From NCBI GenBank assembly GCA_036260375.1, contig DASZZZ010000118.1:1-9258 (forward strand): a stretch of 9,258 nucleotides of DNA, given 5' to 3'. Made by a program: the position numbers and the translations under genes. This DNA is from DASZZZ01 sp036260375 (GTDB lineage Bacteria; Actinomycetota; CADDZG01; WHSQ01). The notes under the pieces were generated by a model that ran no database searches, had not been told where the DNA came from, and saw only the letters and a program-made list of their open reading frames with translations. Shown here in pieces: positions 1 through 5,382 of this stretch. Numbering within the stretch: the first letter of the stretch is position 1; each line of letters opens with the position of its first letter.

Positions 1-406
1 TGTCGATCGTGCCCTGCGGCGCGTCGATCAGGCTGAGGATGCCGACGGCGGCGATGATCGCCGGGAAGATCGCGAGGAACGCGTAGTACGCCATGCCCGC
101 CGCGACGAGCGTCACGCGGTCGGCCTTGATCTCCTTGAGCGTCCGCTTCGCGGTCGACTTCCAGTCCTGCTTCGGCAGGTCGAGCGGCGAGTCCGGTCCC
201 GGCCCCCCCGCCCGCTGCGGCGGCACCGGCCGGTCGCCGCGCTCGGCGTCGGCACCGGACCGCTCGGACGGGCCCGCCTCGCGGGCGCGCGAGTCGCCGC
301 GCGGCGGCGGCTCGGCGCCGCGCAGGGGGGCGTCGCCGCCGCGGCGCGACGCGAGGACCGCTCGCCCCACGAGCGCCCAGGCCGCGAGCCTGCCGATCAG
401 CGACAT
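1..406 (-). CDS. YihY/BrkB-family integral membrane protein, N-terminal part (runs off left edge)
   Basis: I read 135 codons from an ATG at 406 to the window edge with no stop; the C-terminal remainder lies outside. Residues 1-20 form a short hydrophobic or amphipathic segment. Residues 21-78 are rich in Arg, Gly, Pro, Asp and Glu and look disordered. From K79 the sequence becomes family-like: KQDWKSTAKRTLKEIKADR, then AAGMAYYAFLAIFPAIIA at about 102-119, the start of the first transmembrane helix. This Lys/Trp-x-Arg-x-Glu-x-Asp run followed by AAGxAYYxFLAxFPA is the hallmark of YihY/BrkB (formerly 'ribonuclease BN') membrane proteins, whose exact function is unsettled. No clear Shine-Dalgarno precedes the ATG. 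A TACTAA hexamer seven bases upstream could be a -10 element giving a leaderless transcript, but this is weak. The gene lies 65 bp downstream of the glycosidase on the same strand. Family call is confident, exact start moderate. Confidence 0.87.
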   Translation of the reverse strand, partial: MSLIGRLAAWALVGRAVLASRRGGDAPLRGAEPPPRGDSRAREAGPSERSGADAERGDRPVPPQRAGGPGPDSPLDLPKQDWKSTAKRTLKEIKADRVTLVAAGMAYYAFLAIFPAIIAAVGILSLIDAPQGTID

Positions 407-424
407 GGCTCGGTTAGTACCCGC

Positions 425-453
425 CCGGGGGACGCGCTATTCCCGGCCCCCGG
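425..453 (-). terminator. Inverted repeat between glycosidase and YihY gene, possible terminator
   Basis: On the minus strand CCGGGGG is followed 15 bases later by its perfect complement CCCCCGG, 19 bases past the glycosidase stop codon. There is no U-run after it, and in such GC-rich DNA a 7-bp repeat can occur by chance. It may end or slow transcription leaving the glycosidase gene. Confidence 0.3.
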
Positions 454-471
454 AGCGGGCGCCGGCCCGGG

Positions 472-1701
472 TCAGGGGTTGAAGTGCGGGAGCGCTGCCA
501 TCGTCTTGAACGCCACGAACGACGCCGCGCTGGTGTCCGCCGGCCATCCGGTCGGGCGGTGGAACCACACGACCGCCTTGATCTCCGGCATCGCGGTCCG
601 CAGCTGGAGACTCATGTCGTCGATCCACAGCGCCTTGTTGCCGCCCTGCTCCTGCGACGCCACCTCGGCGAGCATGATGGGCTTGCGTCCGGCGTACGCC
701 GAGTAGATGGGCCAGAAGATCGACTTGAAGCCGCGCCACGACGACCACGACTTCGTCGTGCCCCAGTTGTAGCCGTCGGGGCCGACCCAGTCGACGTACG
801 CGTCGCCCGGGTAGTAGTTCGACCACGCGTTCCACGACGAGCTCGGGACGTTCTCGAAGTTCGGCGACCACACCCAGACCACGTTGGTGGCGCCCTCGGC
901 GGCGAACAGGTCGTGGACCCGGCGGTAGGCGGCGACGTACTTCGCCGGGCCGTTCGTGGTCCCGGGATCGTTGTTCGCGTAGCCGCTCCACGGGTACCAG
1001 TTCGAGTTCATCTCGTGGGCCCAGCGCATGAACACGGGCGCCTTCAGGTCGCGCAGGCCCCGGGCGCGAGCGCGGATCATGGTGTCGAACGTCCCCGAGT
1101 TGATCGCGTCGAGCGTCGTGCCCCACGGCTCCCACGTGACGAGCGGGATGCGGCCGGCGGCGAGGTCGGCCTGCTCGAGGCCGCTGGGGAACGTGTTCGT
1201 CCACGAGTAGTAGTGCTGGTCGATGTCGAGCGTGCGACCGATCGAGCCCTCGAAGTCGGCGACCTCGCGCAGCGCGTCGGCGTTGCCGGTCCACGACGCG
1301 TTGGGGTCGACGAACGCGCCCAGTAGCGCGCCGTGGTCGGGGACGAGGTCGCCGGAGGGCGACGTGGGACTCGGACTCGGCGACGGCGACGGGGATGGAC
1401 TCGGCGACGGGCTCGGGCTGGGCGACGGGCTCGGGCTGGGCGACGGGCTCGGGCTCGGCGACGGAGACGGAGACGGAGAGGGAGAGGGCGACGGGCTCGG
1501 GCTGGGCGACGGGCTCGGCGACGGCGACGGCTTGGGCTTGGGCCGCTTGCGCTCCCCCGGACCGAGGCGGAGCGAGGCGACGTAGCCGTCGCTCTTGCGC
1601 TCGAGCGTCGCGGCCCCCGCGGACTGCTGCACCGACGCGAGGGTGCTCGTCACGGCGAGGCTCGTGAGGACTGCGGCGACCAGCGCTCGGCGACGAGACA
1701 T
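472..1701 (-). CDS. Secreted glycoside hydrolase family 26 protein (beta-mannanase-like) with Ser-Pro linker
   Basis: This 409-residue protein probably cleaves a beta-1,4-mannan or related beta-glycan outside the cell. Residues 1-31 form a signal peptide (MSRRR, a hydrophobic stretch, cleavage near SAGA-A). A basic segment (K/R/P, 47-57) leads into an uninterrupted Pro-Ser alternation at 58-112. The catalytic domain covers about 119-409. MRWAHEMNSNWYPW (225-238) carries the expected acid/base Glu230, and IMLAEVAS (342-349) carries the expected nucleophile Glu346, both in the GH26 arrangement after beta-strands 4 and 7. Aromatic residues (W190, W193, W235, W313, W379) could line the substrate cleft. 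I chose the ATG at 1701 because AAGGGGG lies seven bases upstream; a TTG 39 bases further upstream would sit inside the regulatory leader. Expression is probably controlled by the c-di-GMP riboswitch in its leader. GH26 also includes xylanases and lichenases, so mannan is the default guess only. Confidence 0.92.
   Translation of the reverse strand: MSRRRALVAAVLTSLAVTSTLASVQQSAGAATLERKSDGYVASLRLGPGERKRPKPKPSPSPSPSPSPSPSPSPSPSPSPSPSPSPSPSPSPSPSPSPSPSPSPSPSPSPSPTSPSGDLVPDHGALLGAFVDPNASWTGNADALREVADFEGSIGRTLDIDQHYYSWTNTFPSGLEQADLAAGRIPLVTWEPWGTTLDAINSGTFDTMIRARARGLRDLKAPVFMRWAHEMNSNWYPWSGYANNDPGTTNGPAKYVAAYRRVHDLFAAEGATNVVWVWSPNFENVPSSSWNAWSNYYPGDAYVDWVGPDGYNWGTTKSWSSWRGFKSIFWPIYSAYAGRKPIMLAEVASQEQGGNKALWIDDMSLQLRTAMPEIKAVVWFHRPTGWPADTSAASFVAFKTMAALPHFNP
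1366..1530 (-). repeat. Tandem Pro-Ser coding repeat (55 codons)
   Basis: The tract encodes 28 Pro and 27 Ser in strict alternation (residues 58-112 of the glycosidase). At DNA level it is a 6-bp-period repeat using mixed Ser codons (TCG, AGC, AGT, TCC, TCT) and mixed Pro codons (CCG, CCC, CCA). The mixed codons reduce perfect repetition, and the protein pattern is better kept than the DNA pattern. Such linkers in actinobacterial secreted enzymes are extended, protease-resistant and often O-glycosylated. The length is prone to change by slippage. Confidence 0.97.
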
Positions 1702-1709
1702 GGTGCGAC

Positions 1710-1737
1710 CCCCTTCGCGTCGTGCCTGCGAACGGGG
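1710..1737 (-). promoter_or_regulatory. Hairpin masking the glycosidase ribosome binding site (riboswitch expression platform)
   Basis: On the minus strand CCCCGTTCGC (1737-1728) can pair with GCGAAGGGG (1718-1710) with one bulged G and a 9-base loop. The 3' arm contains the AAGGGGG ribosome binding site of the gene starting at 1701. The same 5' arm can instead pair through CCCGTTCG with CGAACGGG at the aptamer entrance (1821-1828), or through CCCGTTC with GAACGGG in the inner aptamer stem (1774-1780). Forming the aptamer would therefore leave the arm free to mask the ribosome binding site. This predicts translational repression by bound ligand. The pairings are seen in the sequence; the switching direction is inference. 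Confidence 0.6.
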
Positions 1738-1751
1738 CAAGGAACGGCCCT

Positions 1752-1834
1752 CACCTGTTCGGCAGCCCGGCCGCCCGTTCTGGGCCCGTAGCTTTGCGTC
1801 CCCGCCTCCCGGCGGGTTTGCCCGTTCGTAGGTG
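1752..1834 (-). promoter_or_regulatory. Cyclic di-GMP class I riboswitch aptamer (GEMM-I)
   Basis: Read on the minus strand, the element has the GEMM-I core in the right order. Closing stem P1 is CACCT (1834-1830) with AGGTG (1756-1752). Then come GGGCAAACCC (1823-1814), a hairpin CCCGCC-GGGA-GGCGGG with a GNRA tetraloop (1816-1801), and the signature GGACGCAAAGC (1801-1791). A short stem GCCC-AGAAC-GGGC follows (1785-1773), then GGCGGCCGGGCTGCCGA (1775-1759). That last block matches the consensus GGUAGCCGGGUUACCGA with compensatory changes (U-A to C-G). By my own alignment to the Vibrio Vc2 aptamer, the base equivalent to G20 is G at 1821. G favours c-di-GMP; an A there is typical of the 3',3'-cGAMP-binding subtype. 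The aptamer ends about 50 bases before the glycosidase ATG. Upstream, GATAAC (1856-1851) is a weak -10 candidate, and a CTCGA/TCGAG hairpin sits at 1835-1847. Confidence 0.92.
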
Positions 1835-1910
1835 CTCGATGTTCGAGGTCGTTATCGGCCGCGCGGCGCGCCGGGCTTGAGCCTTCTCCCAATAAATGTT
1901 TGAACGACGC

Positions 1911-1925
1911 GCCCGCGGCGCGGGC
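1911..1925 (-). terminator. Possible terminator after the Calx-beta gene
   Basis: GCCCGC-GCC-GCGGGC forms a perfect 6-bp hairpin 26 bases after the Calx-beta stop codon on the minus strand. It is followed by a locally A/T-rich stretch (TTCAAACATTTATT) unusual for this DNA. There is no clean U-run, so termination here is plausible rather than certain. The A/T-rich stretch could equally belong to the promoter region of the riboswitch transcript. Confidence 0.35.
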
Positions 1926-1951
1926 CGGCGCGGCGACCGCGGCCGACGGCG

Positions 1952-3247
1952 TCAGCCGCGCGGGGCGACGTCGAACGTGTTCGCGTTGCGCCCGACGTCG
2001 AGGTCGCGCTCGACGTTGCCGCCCTCGTCGACGGCACGCGAGTACATGGTGTAGTCGCGGATGCTCGTGCCGACGCTCGGGCGCAGCTTGCGGTCGAAGC
2101 GGTAGTACCAGAAGTTCGGGTCGGTCGCGAACCGCTCGACGCCCTCGGAGATCCACTGGCGCCGCTTGCAGCGCCCCTGCGTGAAGCCGTCGCCGTTCCA
2201 CCACGAGCACGCCCCCGAGCGCATCCGCTTGCGCAGCGCCATCTCGACCTGACCGACCGGGATCGTCGACTCCCGCTGGAGGTTGACGAAGATGTGGATC
2301 TCGTCGAGCAGCGCCATTCCGGTCTCGCCATTCCATTGCGGGCCGTAGGTCCAGCCGTGCTTGGGGTGGTGCAGCTTCGAGGTCGGCAGGACGATGCCGT
2401 CGTCGTCGTCGTCGATCCGGATCGTCGTCGCGACGCGGGCGTCGTCGCCGGGCGCGGTCAGCGTGACGGCGATCGTCTCGTCCCCCTCGAGGAGCCGATC
2501 CTGCTCGAGCGAGACGTCGATCGACGCGACGCGCTGCCCCGGCGCGAACGTCAGCGTCCCGCTCGCGGGGGCCGCGTAGTCGTCGCCCGCGTCGGCCGGG
2601 TCGGTGCCGCCGGGGGCGACGGTGAATCCGACCTGCGACGAGAGCCCCGTGCCGGCGCGGAACACCGGGACGCTGACGTCCTGGCCCTCGAAGCGGTCGT
2701 ACACGGTCTCGGCGAACGAGAAGCGCGCGGGCCCGTCGTCGTCGACGACGTAGAGCGGCGCGCTGGACGGGTACGCGAGCGCGGCGTTGAACGGCTCGCT
2801 CAGCTGCACCGTGGCCTCCTCGACCGCGGGCTCGACGAGCGCGTCGGCGTGGACGTCGACCGGCACGTCTCTGTACGACTGGGCGGGGTCCTCGTGCACC
2901 GGGTCCTGGAGGCCGGTCGCGGCGCCGCCGGTGGCGTCGTAGTCGCCCTCGGCGTCGGTCGCGCCCGAGGTCGCGGTGTGCGGGACGACGTCGTAGCGGA
3001 CGGCCGCGCTCTCGCCGCCGCACGTGTCGCCGCCCCGCTGGACGCGGAAGACGACGTCCGCGCCGCCCTCGGCTCCGTAGTAGAAGCGCTCGGCGACGCC
3101 CTCCGGCTGGAAGCCGTCGAGGTACACGGTCGCAGCCGCGGCGTGGGCGCACGCCTGGGCCGGCGTGACGACCATGGCCGAGGAGGCCGCGACGGCCGCA
3201 CAGGCGAGGATCGCCGCGCGCCGCACCGGGATGGAGCCTCTCGTCAC
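1952..3247 (-). CDS. Secreted Calx-beta domain protein with unrecognised C-terminal domain
   Basis: This 431-residue protein starts at a GTG (3247) preceded by AAGGGGG with a 5-base gap to the start; a later ATG (Met25) would cut into the signal peptide. Residues 1-32 are a signal peptide (VRR, hydrophobic core, TPAQA-C). Two Calx-beta-like modules follow: about 52-170, ending in LYVVDDD, and about 174-281, with GDDYAAPASGTLTFAPGQ, then LLEGDETIAVTLTAP and IRIDDDDDG. Calx-beta domains bind calcium through such acidic loop residues and occur in adhesins and matrix proteins. Residues about 288-431 form a separate domain with many aromatics, a likely disulfide pair C347/C360, and an ending (YTMYSRAVDEGGNVERDLDVGRN) reminiscent of bacterial Ig-like modules. 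I do not recognise a catalytic motif. It is divergent from the LVIVD-RTX gene, which probably also binds calcium. A structural or adhesive extracellular role is inferred. Confidence 0.85.
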   Translation of the reverse strand: MTRGSIPVRRAAILACAAVAASSAMVVTPAQACAHAAAATVYLDGFQPEGVAERFYYGAEGGADVVFRVQRGGDTCGGESAAVRYDVVPHTATSGATDAEGDYDATGGAATGLQDPVHEDPAQSYRDVPVDVHADALVEPAVEEATVQLSEPFNAALAYPSSAPLYVVDDDGPARFSFAETVYDRFEGQDVSVPVFRAGTGLSSQVGFTVAPGGTDPADAGDDYAAPASGTLTFAPGQRVASIDVSLEQDRLLEGDETIAVTLTAPGDDARVATTIRIDDDDDGIVLPTSKLHHPKHGWTYGPQWNGETGMALLDEIHIFVNLQRESTIPVGQVEMALRKRMRSGACSWWNGDGFTQGRCKRRQWISEGVERFATDPNFWYYRFDRKLRPSVGTSIRDYTMYSRAVDEGGNVERDLDVGRNANTFDVAPRG

Positions 3248-3329
3248 CTTCGCCCCCTTCGGGCCGTTCCGCCCGTTCGGCACCTGTCTCCTACCGTAAC
3301 CGCCGCCGGCCGGAGTGCAATCCCGCGGC

Positions 3330-3360
3330 TTTCTACGGATTTCTACGTACTTCATATCTA
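3330..3360. promoter_or_regulatory. 10-bp-period direct repeat in the divergent promoter region
   Basis: TTTCTACG occurs at 3330-3337 and again at 3340-3347, and a third partial unit TTCATAT starts in phase at 3351. The units recur once per helical turn, so they face the same side of DNA. The stretch is A/T-rich in an otherwise very GC-rich window and lies between two divergent genes starting at 3247 and 3443. It is a candidate operator or promoter core. I could not fit a convincing -35/-10 pair on either strand. Confidence 0.45.
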
Positions 3361-3388
3361 GACGGCGGGACCTCGGCGCGTTTGAATA

Positions 3389-3436
3389 CCCCAGTTCATA
3401 CGTGCCGTCCAGGCGGACGGCCCACGACCTCTGGGG
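3389..3436 (+). promoter_or_regulatory. Leader RNA structure that could mask the ribosome binding site of the LVIVD-RTX gene
   Basis: CCCCAG (3389-3394) is complementary to CTGGGG (3431-3436), which overlaps the GGGGG ribosome binding site before the ATG at 3443. Between the two arms sits a perfect hairpin GCCGTCC-AGGC-GGACGGC (3404-3421). The nested arrangement could close the ribosome binding site and open on some signal. It matches no riboswitch family I know. It matters only if transcription starts upstream of about 3389, which is not shown. The inner hairpin could alternatively be a DNA operator. Confidence 0.42.
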
Positions 3437-3442
3437 GTGTAC

Positions 3443-5233
3443 ATGAGTCGAAGCTTGCGAATCGGCCTCGCCGCGTGTCTGGCGGCGGTGCTGGCCGCGA
3501 CCGCGCTGCCGGCGGGCGCGCAGGGCGTGCCCGGCGACCAGCACAGCGACAACATGCGGCTGGTGCACAGGAGCCCGAAGGAGCCGCCTCCCGGCCAGAC
3601 GGTGGCGGGCACCCAGTCCGACCTCGCGTTCAACGACGGCTATGCCTACGTCATGAACTACCAGGGCTTCCGCATCTTCGACATCTCGAACCCGGAGGCC
3701 CCCGTGCAGGTCGAGCACTTCCCGTGCAACGGCCCGCAGAACGACGTCGTGATCGCCGAGGCGGCGGACGGCAAGGACTACATGTTCACCGCCACGGACA
3801 CGCCGCAGACGTCCGAGGCGTGCAACTCGACGAACACGACGGCGAACGACCCCGCGGGGTCGTGGGAGGGCGTGCGCGTCTTCGACGTGACCGACCCGGC
3901 CAACCCGCAGTTCATCGAGGCCGTGCCGACCGACTGCGGCGCGCACACGATCACGGGCGTGCCCGACCCGGCCAACAACCGCATGTACATCTACGTGTCG
4001 TCGTACCCGCTGGGCGCGGCGGCGCTGACCGACCAGCTGCCGAACCAGACCAAGCCCGACGGCACGCAGTGCGTCGAGCCGCACCAGAAGATCTCGATCG
4101 TGCGCGTCAACCTCGCGGACCCGTCGACGATGGACGACCGTGACGGCTCGGGCAACTACGTCAACGTCATCGAGGACGGGTTGAACATCTTCACCCGCCT
4201 GACGAACATCGCCATCGGCGGGCGCAAGTTCCAGTTCGCCGGCTGCCACGACATCACGGTCGACCTCGACCACGACCGCGCCGCGGCGGCGTGCTGGGAA
4301 GAGGGCCAGACGTGGGACATCTCGAACCCGGAGAACCCGAACTTCCTGAACCGCATCCGTGCCAACAGCCACGAGAACACGATGGACGTGTTCCACTCGT
4401 CGACGTACACGTGGGACGGCAAGATCATCGTGTGGGGTGACGAGGCCGGCGGCGGCGGCGAGGCGCGCTGCACCGACACCGAGTCGACGCAGGGCCGCTT
4501 CTGGTTCACGCGCAACGTGTCCCTGCGCCTGCTCGGGAGCTTCAAGATCCCGCGGCCGCAGAGCGGCAACTGCACGGCGCACAACATGAACGTCGTGCCG
4601 GTCACCGAGGAGCGTCGCTACCTCCTCGCGTCGTCGTGGTACGACGGCGGCACGTCGATCATCGACTTCTCGAACCCGAGCAAGGCGCGCGAGATCGCGT
4701 ACTACGACGGCGTCGACGACCCGGCGACGCCGACCGTCGACGAGCGCGCGAACACGTGGTCGACGTACTGGTACAACGGCTACTACTACGCCAACGACAT
4801 CAACCGCGGGTTCGAGATCTACCAGATGACGTCCCCGCAGGACGACGACTACCGTCCGCTGCCCGACCTCTACAACCCGCAGACGCAGGAGGGCTTCGTC
4901 TCCGGCGGCTGTGACGTCTTCGGCAGCGAGGACGGCGACGAGCTGCGCGGCACCGACGGCGACGACGTCCTCTGTGGCTTCGGCGGTCGCGACATGATCG
5001 TCGGCGACGAGGGCAACGACCTGCTGATCGGCGGCTCCGGCGAGGACGAGCTGCGCGGCAAGGCCGGCAACGACGAGCTGTGGGCGAACAACAACGACGA
5101 CACCCTGCACGGCGGTCCGGGCACGGACCTCCTGTTCGGCGGTCTCGGCGCCGACTTCCTCGGCGGCGGCCTGGGCGTCGACGCCTGTGACGGCGGCCCA
5201 GGGGACAACGCGTTCCGCAGCTGCGAGAGCTAG
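3443..5233 (+). CDS. Secreted LVIVD-repeat beta-propeller protein with C-terminal RTX-type calcium-binding repeats
   Basis: This 596-residue protein starts at ATG 3443, five bases after GGGGG; an in-frame GTG at 3437 overlaps that site and is less likely. Residues 1-26 are a signal peptide ending ALPAGA-Q. Residues about 55-462 contain LVIVD-type blades: GFRIFDISNPEAPVQV (75-90), GVRVFDVTDPANPQFIEA (143-160), WDISNPENPNFLNRI (291-305) and SIIDFSNPSKAREIAYY (405-421). These predict a beta-propeller of unknown ligand. Cysteines at 95, 127, 165, 210, 268, 284, 343 and 377 suggest disulfides. Residues about 491-590 hold glycine/aspartate nonapeptides (GTDGDDVL, GDEGNDLLIG, GKAGNDEL, GGPGTDLLFGG), a parallel beta-roll that folds on binding calcium. 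RTX tails often accompany type I secretion, but here a normal signal peptide indicates Sec export. No catalytic motif is visible. A strong terminator follows, so it is probably monocistronic. Surface or matrix function is inferred. Confidence 0.9.
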   Translation: MSRSLRIGLAACLAAVLAATALPAGAQGVPGDQHSDNMRLVHRSPKEPPPGQTVAGTQSDLAFNDGYAYVMNYQGFRIFDISNPEAPVQVEHFPCNGPQNDVVIAEAADGKDYMFTATDTPQTSEACNSTNTTANDPAGSWEGVRVFDVTDPANPQFIEAVPTDCGAHTITGVPDPANNRMYIYVSSYPLGAAALTDQLPNQTKPDGTQCVEPHQKISIVRVNLADPSTMDDRDGSGNYVNVIEDGLNIFTRLTNIAIGGRKFQFAGCHDITVDLDHDRAAAACWEEGQTWDISNPENPNFLNRIRANSHENTMDVFHSSTYTWDGKIIVWGDEAGGGGEARCTDTESTQGRFWFTRNVSLRLLGSFKIPRPQSGNCTAHNMNVVPVTEERRYLLASSWYDGGTSIIDFSNPSKAREIAYYDGVDDPATPTVDERANTWSTYWYNGYYYANDINRGFEIYQMTSPQDDDYRPLPDLYNPQTQEGFVSGGCDVFGSEDGDELRGTDGDDVLCGFGGRDMIVGDEGNDLLIGGSGEDELRGKAGNDELWANNNDDTLHGGPGTDLLFGGLGADFLGGGLGVDACDGGPGDNAFRSCES

Positions 5234-5256
5234 CTCTCACGGCACCGCAACGAGTA

Positions 5257-5284
5257 AGCGGGGGCCCCTTCGGGGGCCCCCGCT
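5257..5284 (+). terminator. Strong hairpin terminator after the LVIVD-RTX gene
   Basis: A perfect 12-bp stem (AGCGGGGGCCCC with its complement) is capped by a TTCG tetraloop, 23 bases past the stop codon. No U-run follows, as is common for terminators in high-GC actinobacteria. It separates the LVIVD gene from the kinase operon. Confidence 0.85.
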
Positions 5285-5370
5285 CGCGACTCGCCGTCGT
5301 CACGGCCACCGGCACGCGTCCTCGTCGCGCGACGCCGGACAAGGCGCTCGCACCCGCGGCGTCCACCACC

Positions 5371-5376
5371 TAGCAT
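5371..5376 (+). promoter_or_regulatory. Candidate -10 element for a leaderless kinase transcript
   Basis: TAGCAT matches the TAnnnT -10 pattern and ends six bases before the kinase ATG at 5383. Transcription would then start at or next to the A of the start codon. No Shine-Dalgarno is visible before the ATG, which agrees with leaderless translation, common in Actinomycetota. No good -35 is seen. Confidence 0.45.
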
Positions 5377-5382
5377 CTGCGC

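Noticed and set aside
1366..1530. CRISPR-like or satellite repeat
   Set aside because: Six-base period without spacers, inside a coding frame; it is the Pro-Ser linker.
1223..1585. Plus-strand Gly-Leu-Gly-Asp repeat peptide resembling a glycine-rich structural or RTX protein
   Set aside because: It is the exact antisense of the Pro-Ser linker of the GH26 gene.
1650..3152. Minus-strand 500-codon open frame across the riboswitch and Calx-beta gene
   Set aside because: Out of frame with the Calx-beta domains, Arg-rich, and it would run through the riboswitch.
3290..3350. Second GEMM riboswitch before the Calx-beta gene, suggested by GCACTCCGG and GTTACGGTAGG on the minus strand
   Set aside because: The invariant GGCAAACC and ACGCAAAGC segments are missing and no closing stem fits.
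3248..5110. Long minus-strand open frame continuous with the Calx-beta gene, which would make a protein of over 1000 residues
   Set aside because: The upstream part is Val/Arg/Asp-rich antisense of the LVIVD-RTX gene, and the signal peptide with a ribosome binding site begins the real protein at 3247.
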